From Candidatus Eiseniibacteriota bacterium (GTDB lineage Bacteria > Eisenbacteria > RBG-16-71-46 > CAIMUX01), in the NCBI GenBank assembly GCA_903844735.1, contig CAIMUX010000053.1:44003-108002 (forward strand): DNA of 64,000 nucleotides, given 5' to 3'. The stretch's first letter is position 1, and each line of letters begins with the position of its first letter. The notes below the pieces were generated by a model. That model worked only from the letters and a program-made list of their open reading frames with translations. It ran no database searches and was not told where the DNA came from. The position numbers were made by a program, and so were the translations under genes. Below are positions 53,971 to 62,498 of the stretch, piece after piece.

Positions 53971-55584
53971 CTATTCACCCTTCCGGCAACTGCCGTCCAC
54001 TACTCGCCGCAGGCTCCCATCTATGACTTCGAGTTCTCTCCACTTCCGCTCTGGTTTGAGCTGCTCCACCAGTCTCTCCACGAGTGTTAGCAGAGCCGCA
54101 CGTGCAACCTCACCCTCCTTTCCTCTCATCGCGTCTCTTGTCGCGGTTAGGAGTTGGTCCTCACTGGAACGCCCTTCTAGAAAGGACTCCACCAGCTGCC
54201 GCACGTCCAACAGCAGTGTCTCAATCTCCCCGCACCAGTCCTTGAGAGTGCCCTCGAATCTCTTGATGCTCTCGCGCAGCCCTTCCTTCCACTTCATAGT
54301 CTCATCTATCGCCTCCAGCATCTCTCGTTGGATTCGCTGCAGCGATAGCTCCACGCCCGTCACCCGCTGGCGCAACGCCGCGTCGCCACTATTCCCGAAT
54401 TCGGCCAGCGTGCTCGCCAGCTCGTCTATTCCTTTCAGTCCACGATCGCCAAGCGTCTCATCCTCCGCATCCAAATCGTCGCGAAACATGAAGCTCCCGC
54501 CCCAGAGTCCAATCTCCTTCTTGACTCCAGCCAGCACGTCGCTCACGAGATCACGACGGATCTCCTCCTTCGCCCAGAATGTCTCACCCGTACTCACGCC
54601 AGAAGGTGCCGCGAGGAGACCACGCAGCTTCTGCTCAGCATCCATGAGCCTCTCGCCGAATTCCTTCGTTCCTAGGCGCTTGTGTCCCATAAACGTTCGT
54701 TCGACCGCGAGCGCATGCACCGTCCGGCATGCGCTGTAGTCCCGATCCAATTCCATCCAGCCGTTCGTGCCGATCAGAGTCGGCACAATTCTTCCGTCGG
54801 TGGCATTGCGGAACACGCTGCGCCCGCCGGCGTTCCGGCTGGCTCGATTCAGCCACACACAGGTGGCATACACATTCGCGTCGGCGGAATTCGGACCTTT
54901 CCGATCAGGCCGCACTTGCTCGAGCCCACTCAATACCGATAGTGCAGTCTCCCTATCCGCCAACAGCTGTCTCGCATTCAGCGAGGACAGAAATGTCTCT
55001 TCCTCCCGGATGATCCGTGGATCGCTCTTTAGGAACGCAATCATGTCCCGATAGCCGGGCATGATTGTCTGTTCAAAGTCGGCAACGAAGCTGACCATGC
55101 TCACATAGCTGCGGGTGGACTCATCCTCCATCAGTGTTCGGAACGCCCGCCGTGTCTTCGCACCATACGGCGCCCGTACGAAGGCGCGGACGGCGGGGTG
55201 GTTCTTCAGGCCCTCGAAGGCGTCCGCGGACCTGCCGATCGATTGCGCCCGCAGCAGGTACTCCTGGTGTCGGTGTGACAGCTCCGCAAGTGATGGTGGA
55301 AGCAGCCACAGCCGGTCGGATCGTGCTACCGGCCACTCGTTTCCCACGTCCAGGGCAAAGGCAGCCACGGTTGCGTCGTTTCGCCGCCCCTTTTCGAGAA
55401 AGATACAATGCAGCAGGAAGTAGTCCAATATCGTGACTATCGACTTCCCCGCCGCCCGCGCCTTCGTGTCGACTCGCAAGAGACGCACAACATGCAGCAG
55501 CCGCTGGAACTCCTCGATCGTCGCGGGTCGCTGGATAAACGAGTTTACCAACATGGCTTGTCTAGGCTCCTCCATCGTTGCCAT
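53971..55584 (-). CDS. Probable PIN-like nuclease with helical C-terminus
   Basis: I do not recognise this 537-residue protein by name. A PIN-like layout is visible in the first 275 residues: Asp54 in 'TILDYFLL', Glu101 in 'WLLPPSLAELSHRH', Asp235 in 'NSADANVYATCVWLNRA', then 'IVPTLIGTNGW' where PIN proteins usually read a TxD/N motif. These are the acidic positions of the metal site, but long inserts separate them. Residues about 390-510 are coiled-coil-like helices ('LQRIQREMLEAIDE'). It is the last gene of a four-gene operon, overlapping the 692-residue gene by 23 bases. Probable RNase in a defence-type system (inferred). Confidence 0.62.
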   Translation of the reverse strand: MATMEEPRQAMLVNSFIQRPATIEEFQRLLHVVRLLRVDTKARAAGKSIVTILDYFLLHCIFLEKGRRNDATVAAFALDVGNEWPVARSDRLWLLPPSLAELSHRHQEYLLRAQSIGRSADAFEGLKNHPAVRAFVRAPYGAKTRRAFRTLMEDESTRSYVSMVSFVADFEQTIMPGYRDMIAFLKSDPRIIREEETFLSSLNARQLLADRETALSVLSGLEQVRPDRKGPNSADANVYATCVWLNRASRNAGGRSVFRNATDGRIVPTLIGTNGWMELDRDYSACRTVHALAVERTFMGHKRLGTKEFGERLMDAEQKLRGLLAAPSGVSTGETFWAKEEIRRDLVSDVLAGVKKEIGLWGGSFMFRDDLDAEDETLGDRGLKGIDELASTLAEFGNSGDAALRQRVTGVELSLQRIQREMLEAIDETMKWKEGLRESIKRFEGTLKDWCGEIETLLLDVRQLVESFLEGRSSEDQLLTATRDAMRGKEGEVARAALLTLVERLVEQLKPERKWRELEVIDGSLRRVVDGSCRKGE

Positions 55585-57640
55585 CGCGAGTCGGCCGGCT
55601 TGTACGCTTCCCGTCTATTCCTCCTACATCCGGCGGCGCAAACTTGTTGAGACTCAAGATGAAAGCAGATAAGACCCGCGCGCTTCGCTGATCGGTCACG
55701 GGCATGCCGAAATATGCATTTAGGAACGCCAGGAAGTCCGCTTTCGACCTGGTGACATCGAGGCACACTGTTCCCTCGCTGAGCAGCGCCCGATACCTAT
55801 CGAGCAACGCCACGTCCAGCTCCGGCTCGGCGGTGATTTGCCAGATACGATTCCCAACGTAGTCGGCGACGTTGGTGTTGACAGCGAGCGCGCCTCCGCT
55901 GCCCTCCTCCACCACGTTGAATTCCGCCGCGAGAAGTCGCTTGTAGTTTCGCTTCGTCAGGAAATTGCAGACAAATTCGTCTGACGCTACCCTTCGCGTC
56001 AGCACATCGCGTACCGCGACCGCCCCGGTCTGGCGACTCGATTTCGCGAGCCCGGAATCTCGCAACCACCGACCGACTACCCGCAACCCAGCCGCCCACA
56101 TCCACGGGCTGTACTTCCACATGGGCAGTCGGACCACGATCGGCACACGATCCTCGAGCCCCAGCCCGTATAGCTCGGATGGCAGGTCCGCTTGCCCGCC
56201 GGGGCTCCCGCCGAAGCATACGAGGAAAAGAGGAACTGCGGCGGCCGCGCGTCGCTTCTTACCTCCGCCGTCCTCCGAGTAGAATCGGAAGCACTCGGTG
56301 AGTAGTGCCTCACACGCAATGACAAGTCGCTGCTCGCCTCCATATTGCTCGTATAGCCCATGCAGCCGACCCATGAATGCTCCTACCATCGAACCCTTCA
56401 GACGCTGGTGCAACGCAGATCGGAGTTCAGACATAAAATACTGTAGCGATACATCCGTGATCCCCTTTTCCCGGTACTCCTCAAGAAGTACCGCGATCGC
56501 GCTTTCGAGTTGGATGGGCACTGCCTGGGGCACCTGGGGATTGCCGGCAGCAGAGCGCAGTTGGCTGGCTATGGCACGCAATTTCCGCACGGCCACCTGC
56601 TCTGTCCGCCTCGTCTTCCGCGTTGCGCGGAACCCTTCCCAATCTTCCTTCGGTGGCAATGGGACCTGTAAGGGCTGATCCGAGGATTGCTGCTCACCGC
56701 ACGCCTGAGGAAACAGCAGAGCCGTCGAGTGGGCGACGCGGGGCGCCATTTCATCAAACGTGATGACAAAGCGCATGGCGTCGACGACGGAGACCGTCCG
56801 CACGCGGTACATGTACGAATAGTGGCCAAACGCGAGGCAGGTTGGAGAGAAGCCGTGTTGGGCCGCCCTTTCGATGACCTCATGCTCTCGTGTCGAGGCG
56901 AAGCAAATCGCCTCCAGAGGGTGGTCTGCATTCCTGTAGGTCCCCGCGGCCACACCGAAGCCTTCCTCGTCCAGACTCGGCACCGCCAGCACTGGGATCG
57001 TGCTCGTACAGGACACCTCGTTCAGACGGGATATCTCTCTTGCGAACGTGAGCGCCGCGGAATGGTCGGTGCCAAAGAGAACGCACAGGCACTCATCCCA
57101 CCCAAGCCCGCCTAGCACTCGAATGTCGGAGAGTCCGGGTATAGCCTGTGCTGGTCCGGCCACCCAGCTGAGGACCGACTCGGTGAGCAACTTGTCTCTG
57201 CGATAGTACTCTGGTCCATCCCTCAGTTTTACGTGGACATACGCAAGCGCGCCCAGAGGCGGCTCCGTCAGAGCGGAGTGCTCGTCCTGCCACACGAAGC
57301 CGGGAATTTTCATAAAGTCTACGATCGGCACGGGTGTCTGTCTATTGATGCAGTCAATCAGATCGTAGACAAACCGTGCGCCACCGTCCAAAGTATCGCA
57401 GGTTACAGTGAACACTACGTCGTGGTCTCCGAAAGCGAGGAACGGTCCTAGGCTATGGCGAATTGCGTCTTGTCCGCCTTCCGCAGTCACTGCCCGCAGG
57501 ATTCGACCGGTGGACGCAGCTACGCTTCTCATTTGACCCGGCTGCGCCGTCAGGTAGACCGTAAAGCAGAAGTGATCGCCGACCATCAAGCCGCCTGCGG
57601 CCACGCCGGTTGCTGTCGCTCGCTTCTCTCTTCTCCCCAT
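55562..57640 (-). CDS. Large protein of unknown function with repeated alpha/beta units
   Basis: This 692-residue protein starts at an ATG at 57640, chosen for 'GAGAGG' eight bases upstream; a GTG at 57685 has no such site. Three similar stretches in the first 300 residues ('GDHDVVFTVTCDTLDGGARF', 'GWDECLCVLFGTDHSAALTF', 'GHYSYMYRVRTVSVVDAMRF') suggest tandem ferredoxin-like alpha/beta domains. The middle is helical and the C-terminal half includes 'PLFLVCFGGSPGG' and a Trp-rich 'MWKYSPWMWAAGLRVV'. No catalytic motif is evident. It is probably the sensor or scaffold of the operon (inferred), between a 77-residue protein and the PIN-like nuclease. Confidence 0.68.
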   Translation of the reverse strand: MGRREKRATATGVAAGGLMVGDHFCFTVYLTAQPGQMRSVAASTGRILRAVTAEGGQDAIRHSLGPFLAFGDHDVVFTVTCDTLDGGARFVYDLIDCINRQTPVPIVDFMKIPGFVWQDEHSALTEPPLGALAYVHVKLRDGPEYYRRDKLLTESVLSWVAGPAQAIPGLSDIRVLGGLGWDECLCVLFGTDHSAALTFAREISRLNEVSCTSTIPVLAVPSLDEEGFGVAAGTYRNADHPLEAICFASTREHEVIERAAQHGFSPTCLAFGHYSYMYRVRTVSVVDAMRFVITFDEMAPRVAHSTALLFPQACGEQQSSDQPLQVPLPPKEDWEGFRATRKTRRTEQVAVRKLRAIASQLRSAAGNPQVPQAVPIQLESAIAVLLEEYREKGITDVSLQYFMSELRSALHQRLKGSMVGAFMGRLHGLYEQYGGEQRLVIACEALLTECFRFYSEDGGGKKRRAAAAVPLFLVCFGGSPGGQADLPSELYGLGLEDRVPIVVRLPMWKYSPWMWAAGLRVVGRWLRDSGLAKSSRQTGAVAVRDVLTRRVASDEFVCNFLTKRNYKRLLAAEFNVVEEGSGGALAVNTNVADYVGNRIWQITAEPELDVALLDRYRALLSEGTVCLDVTRSKADFLAFLNAYFGMPVTDQRSARVLSAFILSLNKFAPPDVGGIDGKRTSRPTRDGNDGGA

Positions 57641-57751
57641 CCTGGCTGCCTCTCCTCTGCTACCGCCCCCGCCGTGTGTCGCCACGGAGTATGGCCGCTT
57701 GGCTCTGGTCTCCAGAGCGGACCGAGGCGGCTGCTCCCGCTGGCTGTTCGC

Positions 57752-57985
57752 TCACTCGAGATGCTGAAGCCAACGAGAAAACTCCTCGTTCGTGAAAGGG
57801 ACCACCGATGTTCCCCCGATGAAGCCGGCGCGCATCCGGCATTCCAGGGCCCATTGACGGGCTTCAAGCGCCAGTTGGGCTCCGTACCAGAGGAGCGACT
57901 CCTCGTTCAGAACTCCGTCCGTCATCGGGATGCCCAGTTCCTCATGCAGGCGAAGGAGCAGGGCGCCAATCTCTACGGTGGACAT
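57752..57985 (-). CDS. 77-residue helical protein of unknown function
   Basis: The ATG at 57985 has 'GGAG' upstream, and the gene begins two bases after the stop of the DUF6602-like gene. The residues are helical and acidic ('VEIGALLLRLHEELGIPM', 'GAQLALEARQWALECRMRAG') and end in 'FTNEEFSRWLQHLE'. It is too short for an enzyme. It may be an adaptor or antitoxin-like partner of a neighbouring nuclease. Confidence 0.6.
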   Translation of the reverse strand: MSTVEIGALLLRLHEELGIPMTDGVLNEESLLWYGAQLALEARQWALECRMRAGFIGGTSVVPFTNEEFSRWLQHLE

Positions 57986-57987
57986 GG

Positions 57988-58710
57988 TTACTCCGTTGGT
58001 GGCGGGCTGAAGTGAGCGCGCCACTGGAAGATGCCATCCACGCCTGCCGACGGCAAATGGGTCTGCCGAGAGTAGAGGCGGCTGTGAAGGAACCCGAAGA
58101 AGCATCCGAGAGCGGAATCTGGCTTCAACAGCTTGTAGACTTCCACGCATAGGAATCCGTCCTTCGGGACCTTTAGAATTACCGGACCTCGAAGGAAGAC
58201 GATGGCGTCGGGAAATGCCTCTGGTGGGAGCGTGGCGGTAGCCTGTTCGATTGCCTCTTTGAGCACGGCCTCGCCCATAGTGCCAAAGACAAAGAGGGCG
58301 GTGCGCCCCGCAGGCGCAGCGAGCTTCGGTTCCACCAGCTGGGTGAGGCCGTCGAGCAAGCGTTCCTTGGAAAGCGATCCTAGGGCAGCAACCGATTTTA
58401 CCTCAATCATGGCGAGGACCTGTTCGGGAGACACGACAACGATACCCGCGCGGTCGAAGTACACCGCATCGGAATGCCTATCATAGATTAGGATGTCAAT
58501 CTGTCTGCTGTTTGCGTTGTCAGTCAGAAGGAAACCTGAACCCACGCCATAGCGTCGCCCGACGGTCTCGGATATGAAACCTCTCAGGATCGTCTCGCGG
58601 TACGTTCCGATTGCGGGACGGTGGTCGACGAGTTGGGAGAGCTGGTCGAGACGGGCCTCGAATTCGTCGGTGAGCATGTTGAAATATTTCTTCAGGTTCT
58701 CAGCGATCAC
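57988..58710 (-). CDS. DUF6602-like PD-(D/E)XK nuclease
   Basis: This is a 240-residue protein. The GTG at 58710 has 'GGGAGG' upstream; the frame extends to 58797 but that part is Arg/Ser-rich and not family-like. The N-terminal helical stretch 'IAENLKKYFNMLTDEFEAR' is followed by 'GFISETVGRRYGVGSGF', then Asp72 ('RQIDILIYD') and Glu103-x-Lys105 ('AMIEVKS'), the catalytic pattern of restriction-like nucleases. DUF6602 members occur in anti-phage operons. It is the first gene of the four-gene minus-strand operon, so it probably sets its expression and provides its DNA-cutting activity. Confidence 0.74.
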   Translation of the reverse strand: MIAENLKKYFNMLTDEFEARLDQLSQLVDHRPAIGTYRETILRGFISETVGRRYGVGSGFLLTDNANSRQIDILIYDRHSDAVYFDRAGIVVVSPEQVLAMIEVKSVAALGSLSKERLLDGLTQLVEPKLAAPAGRTALFVFGTMGEAVLKEAIEQATATLPPEAFPDAIVFLRGPVILKVPKDGFLCVEVYKLLKPDSALGCFFGFLHSRLYSRQTHLPSAGVDGIFQWRAHFSPPPTE

Positions 58711-59780
58711 GGCTGAATTCCTCCCATCGCGGATGTCTGCCGCCTTTTGGCGGGAGAGGGACTGCGACCCCGAAGGCAGGATGGGTTCGGGGCGCACAGG
58801 TGCGTCTGATCCGTGGCATGCCCGTTCGCTCTTCCATGTCGAGCCTCCATAAGTCGGAGCGACTCACGTCATAGCCGTCCGGACGGTGGAGTTCATCTCG
58901 TACCACTCTCTCGGTACTGCCGATCCGGTAGGGGCACCATGTAGCAGTGCGAGGATGAGCGAACCCCACCTGATGGGACTACTGCCGAATCCTTGTCCCC
59001 GGCAGCCTGGATACGGATACAACGCTTCCGCGTGAGCATCGAGGTGTGGACCGTCGGCCACACTTGATGCAGGTGTACCTGCTCGCGCCCGAACGCTCCC
59101 CGCGGTGGGCGTTGGTGTTCGCTCCTTGTTTATCCGTGGAGCATGGCCGACCAGCCGATCGATGCCCCCCTCCTCCCTTCCGACGAGCCAAGTTCGGCCT
59201 GCCCGCGTTCCGGTCAGCGGTGTGCGTTGCGGTTGTGTCGCAACCAGTGGTGCCCGGAACACTCCGCTGCACCAATGCGATTCAGTAGTACTACGATACA
59301 GGTCTACATTGCAACCAAAAAGAGAGTTATCATTCTGCAATACGGTCGCTCCTCCCAACGCGACGCGCCCTGCCAAAGTCGAGCCGAACCCAGATCACGA
59401 ATGTCGCCAACATCCGGCCAGCGGGTGGACTGAGTGAGAACAGCGGTGATGGACGGGAAATGCCGCGCCCAGTTGACGCTAGGCGCGATGCCCCGGCGGC
59501 CACCCCGACTCCCCATCCTGTGACCACCCCCAACTCCTTCACCTGCTCTGAGCTGAGGACCGACCAGCCCTGCGGTGTCGACAACGGGACGTTACCCGAG
59601 CCTCTTGCCATGCAGACGGGGGAGGGGGCGAGCGTCTTGAAGAGTCACCTGCGGATAACCATCGGGGCCGGCGGACCGGGGTGAATCGCAAGCGGTGCCG
59701 GCGCTACGCGGCCAGTACAAATTCCCCAGGGGTGGGCACCGACTCGGGCCCGGTCACCGGCTCCCGACAGGACCACACCC
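58711..59780. other. Long gene-poor region
   Basis: It is upstream of the four-gene operon. It has an AT-richer patch at 59285-59345 with an 'ATTGCA'/'TGCAAT' inverted pair, but no promoter pair is convincing. No frame has a supported start or domain. It leads into the decayed HTH fragment. Confidence 0.35.
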
Positions 59781-60000
59781 CGACGCCCCCCGGCAAGGCC
59801 CCGGAATCGCCGATCTGGCTCGGCTGATTCTCCGCCGGAGACACGGACTCAGCGTGGCGCCTTGGCCGAGATGCTCGGCGTCGACCCGACCACCGTCCGG
59901 AGCTGGGAGCGGCGGGCACACAGACCTGGGCCTTGGCTCCACGCCCGGCTAGCGCGGGTCGTGGGCCTGCCGACCGTTCCGGCCATAGGTGCGGGAATGG
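59781..60000 (+). pseudogene. Decayed second-HTH segment, copy D
   Basis: It aligns with the same part of the triple-HTH genes as copy C: 'GIADLARLILRRRHGLS', then after a one-base frameshift 'LAEMLGVDPTTVRSWERR' and 'WLHARLARVVGLPT'. Units one and three are missing. Its left edge matches that of copy C. It lies directly upstream of the CBASS promoter. Confidence 0.72.
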
Positions 60001-60044
60001 GGGTAGCCGCCGGGGGCGGTTGGCTGCGATCGCTGCTCTTGCTC

Positions 60045-60073
60045 TTGACAAGAAGCATACGGCGGAATACACT
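60045..60073 (+). promoter_or_regulatory. Sigma-70-type promoter of the CBASS operon
   Basis: 'TTGACA' (60045-60050), 17-base spacer, 'TACACT' (60068-60073). The expected transcription start is only a few bases before the ATG at 60083, so the message may be leaderless. Confidence 0.68.
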
Positions 60074-60081
60074 TCGTATGC
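60055..60081 (+). promoter_or_regulatory. Probable operator of the LexA-like repressor
   Basis: A perfect inverted repeat, GCATACG-N13-CGTATGC, flanks the -10 element and ends two bases before the repressor's own start codon. This is where a dimeric LexA-type repressor would block RNA polymerase. Confidence 0.62.
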
Positions 60082-60082
60082 C

Positions 60083-60709
60083 ATGGATCAGACTGTCTCA
60101 AAGCGGGAGCAGGAAGCTCTCCGATATATCCAGAACCAAGTGATTCGGGGTCGATCGCCCTCGGTCCGGGACGTGCAGGAAGCCCTGCAGTACCGGTCCC
60201 CCCGATCGGCCGCCGAGATTATCGATCGCCTGATTGCCATGGGTTTTCTTGCCCGAGGACGGGACAGCCGGCTCCAGCTTAGGCGCACTCCAGAGGGTGC
60301 GCGCGATCACGCTCGGACGGTAGATGTTCCTCTGGTTGGGACCGCTCCCTGCGGGGCCCCGCTTCTTGCCGAAGAGAACGTCGAAGCGATGATCCCCGTG
60401 TCTGCGGGTCTAGCGACGCCGCCCCACTCCTACTTCTTCCTTCGGGCGGCCGGGGACTCGATGAACCTCGCAGGAATCCAGGATGGTGACCTCGTCCTCG
60501 TGCGGCAGCAGCCGGTTGCTGATGCTGGCGACCGAGTCGTCGCCCTCATCGACGGCGACGCGACAATAAAGGAGTTTCGGCCGGCTGGCGATGTCATCGC
60601 CCTCCAGCCCCGATCCACAAACACGAAGCACAAACCAATTGTCTTGAACACTGATTTCCAGGTCCAAGGGGTCGTTATCGCGACCATCCGGGACTGGACG
60701 AAAGGGTAA
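60083..60709 (+). CDS. LexA-like S24 self-cleaving repressor
   Basis: This is a 208-residue protein. The N-terminal winged helix reads 'VSKREQEALRYIQNQV' and 'SPSVRDVQEALQYRSPRSA'. The C-terminal S24 domain has cleavage site Cys90-Gly91 ('APCGAP'), Ser126 ('GDSMNLAG') and Lys163 ('DATIKEF'). The cleavage-to-Ser and Ser-to-Lys distances (36 and 37) match those of E. coli LexA (35 and 37). It should repress the operon and cleave itself when RecA is activated by DNA damage. The start is the second codon after the operator. It shares an operon with DUF2188, CD-NTase and Cap15, so the defence system seems to be under damage-responsive control. Confidence 0.9.
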   Translation: MDQTVSKREQEALRYIQNQVIRGRSPSVRDVQEALQYRSPRSAAEIIDRLIAMGFLARGRDSRLQLRRTPEGARDHARTVDVPLVGTAPCGAPLLAEENVEAMIPVSAGLATPPHSYFFLRAAGDSMNLAGIQDGDLVLVRQQPVADAGDRVVALIDGDATIKEFRPAGDVIALQPRSTNTKHKPIVLNTDFQVQGVVIATIRDWTKG

Positions 60710-60714
60710 CCAGA

Positions 60715-60951
60715 ATGAGCAAGAAGCCAGTAATCGTCGGACCAAGCGGCAATGGCCGCTGGACCGTCAAGAGCGGCGGTTCCCCGACACCAAAGTCGAC
60801 CCACCAGAAGCAGTCCACCGCCATCGACAAAGCCGAGAGAATCGCAAAGGATCAGAAGACCGAGCTGATTGTTCGCGGACGTGACGGAACGATCCGTAGC
60901 AAGGACAGCTTTGGGAAGGATCCTCACCCCCCAATTGACAAGGAACACTGA
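60715..60951 (+). CDS. DUF2188 domain protein
   Basis: This 78-residue protein matches DUF2188: 'GNGRWTVKSGG', a helix 'STAIDKAERIAKDQKTELIV' and the end motif 'GRDGTIRSKDSFGKDPHPP'. It is a compact alpha/beta domain of unknown biochemistry that is often seen next to defence and toxin genes. It starts five bases after the repressor gene and ends ten bases before the CD-NTase gene. Its role is unknown. Confidence 0.85.
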   Translation: MSKKPVIVGPSGNGRWTVKSGGSPTPKSTHQKQSTAIDKAERIAKDQKTELIVRGRDGTIRSKDSFGKDPHPPIDKEH

Positions 60952-60961
60952 ACCTACGGCT

Positions 60962-61837
60962 ATGATCACAAACGAAGACCAGCTGACCAAGTGGGCTCAG
61001 GGTCCCGGAGCAACGGAACAGAAGCAGTGCGAGGACACGATCAGTATGATCGCTCGCATCCTTCGTCCTCGATACGGCACTACCGTGTCGATCCTCCCCC
61101 AGGGGTCGTTTCACAATCGCACCAACATTGCCGGAGAGAGTGATGTCGATATTGCCGTCCGAAATGATGGTGCCGCCTTCCATGATCTCCATGCTATGCC
61201 GGAAACAGCGAGAAGCGCGTTTCTTGCGAAGCTTTCTGATCTCCCGTACACTTTCCAGGACTTCAAGACTGAGGTGCATCAGCTGCTCACGGCTGCCCTC
61301 GGATCGGCAAGGGTCGAACGACGGAACAAATGCATCTTCGTCCGAGAAACTGCGGTCCGGATCGATGCTGATGTTGTGCCGTGCTACTGTCTCAACCGCG
61401 TGAATGCATCTGGAACCGTCATAGCACAAGGGATCCAATTCCTAACCGATCGCGGACAGCTCGTGAACAGCTTCCCGGACCAGCACTACCAGAATGGCGT
61501 AACAAGGAACGATGAATCGCGCCGCATGTTCAAACGAACCGTCCGCATCCTGAAGCATATTGCAGCCGACATCACGACCCGCAACCCGTCGGCGACTGTA
61601 ATTGCGTCCTTCTTCATCGAATGCCTCACGTATAACGTTCCCGCTTCCGTCCTGATTCACTCTACCTATACCGCAGCCGTCCGTGGTGCGCTCTATCACC
61701 TGTGGAACGGGATTGAACAGGGCCAAGCCTCTAGCTTTGTCGAGGTGAACGAGCTCAAGTGGCTATTCTCGGACGGGCGCACAGTAGAGCAGGCGAAGGA
61801 TTTTATCCTTCAAGCGTGGTCCTATGTCGCAGACTAA
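60962..61837 (+). CDS. CBASS CD-NTase (cyclic oligonucleotide synthase)
   Basis: This 291-residue protein is a cGAS/DncV-like nucleotidyltransferase. It has the Gly48-Ser49 motif ('LPQGSF'), Asp61 and Asp63 ('ESDVDIAV') and a third acidic site in 'VRIDADVVPCY' (Asp135/Asp137). The helical half follows ('RRMFKRTVRILKHIAADIT'). On phage infection CD-NTases make cyclic di- or trinucleotides that switch on the effector. The base specificity cannot be read from the sequence. It overlaps the Cap15 gene by 14 bases. No Cap2/Cap3 genes are present, which fits a type I CBASS. Confidence 0.92.
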   Translation: MITNEDQLTKWAQGPGATEQKQCEDTISMIARILRPRYGTTVSILPQGSFHNRTNIAGESDVDIAVRNDGAAFHDLHAMPETARSAFLAKLSDLPYTFQDFKTEVHQLLTAALGSARVERRNKCIFVRETAVRIDADVVPCYCLNRVNASGTVIAQGIQFLTDRGQLVNSFPDQHYQNGVTRNDESRRMFKRTVRILKHIAADITTRNPSATVIASFFIECLTYNVPASVLIHSTYTAAVRGALYHLWNGIEQGQASSFVEVNELKWLFSDGRTVEQAKDFILQAWSYVAD

Positions 61838-62498
61838 GCACCAGGGAGTCGAGCCATCGAAAGCCTCTCACGTGGCCTTCTTCATGTTCGTGCTTCCAGC
61901 CATGAGCATTGGGCTCGCGTGGCTTCTGTCGACGGCGGTGTCGGCCATCTTCGGGGCCGAGAGGGCGTTCCTTATCGACTCGGTTGGGGCAATTGGCGCC
62001 TGGGGATTCCTCTACACAGCCTTCGACCGCGTACTCTGGAAATTGTCACTATTCCGGTGGGTCGGTGTCGTAGATGTTCCGGTTCTCGGGGGGCGCTGGA
62101 CGGGGACCATACGGTCTTCATTTGATGGCGGGACTGAGATTTCGGCGGCACTTGAAATCGCCCAGACATTCTCCCACATACGTGCGTGTCTCTACAGCCC
62201 GCAATCACAATCGGCAAGTATTGTCGCCGGATTCGTACGTGGCGCCGATCACCAACTTGAACTCCATTACGAGTATAGGAACGAGCCAGCCATCCAAGCC
62301 GCTGAGACGATGCACTCGCATCCCGGCACCGTTGTCCTGCGCCATGTATTGCACACGAACCGGCTTGACGGCCATTACTATAATCGCGGTCGTGACCATC
62401 GTGGTCACACGGGTACCATGAGTTTCGGGTTTGAAGGTAAGAATCTGCTGGGAGCACATTCGGTGTCTGTACCGGAAGCGCATACCCCCACCGCCTGA
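61824..62498 (+). CDS. cap15: Cap15 CBASS membrane effector
   Basis: This 224-residue protein has two N-terminal transmembrane helices (about 17-42 and 45-72) followed by a beta-barrel domain that starts 'VLGGRWTGTIRSSFDGG' and includes 'HQLELHYEYRNE' and 'GTMSFGFEG'. Cap15 proteins bind the cyclic nucleotide in the barrel, oligomerise and disrupt the inner membrane, killing the infected cell. Length and layout match the family. It is the last gene of the operon; expression is coupled to the CD-NTase by the 14-base overlap. Confidence 0.86.
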   Translation: MSQTKHQGVEPSKASHVAFFMFVLPAMSIGLAWLLSTAVSAIFGAERAFLIDSVGAIGAWGFLYTAFDRVLWKLSLFRWVGVVDVPVLGGRWTGTIRSSFDGGTEISAALEIAQTFSHIRACLYSPQSQSASIVAGFVRGADHQLELHYEYRNEPAIQAAETMHSHPGTVVLRHVLHTNRLDGHYYNRGRDHRGHTGTMSFGFEGKNLLGAHSVSVPEAHTPTA

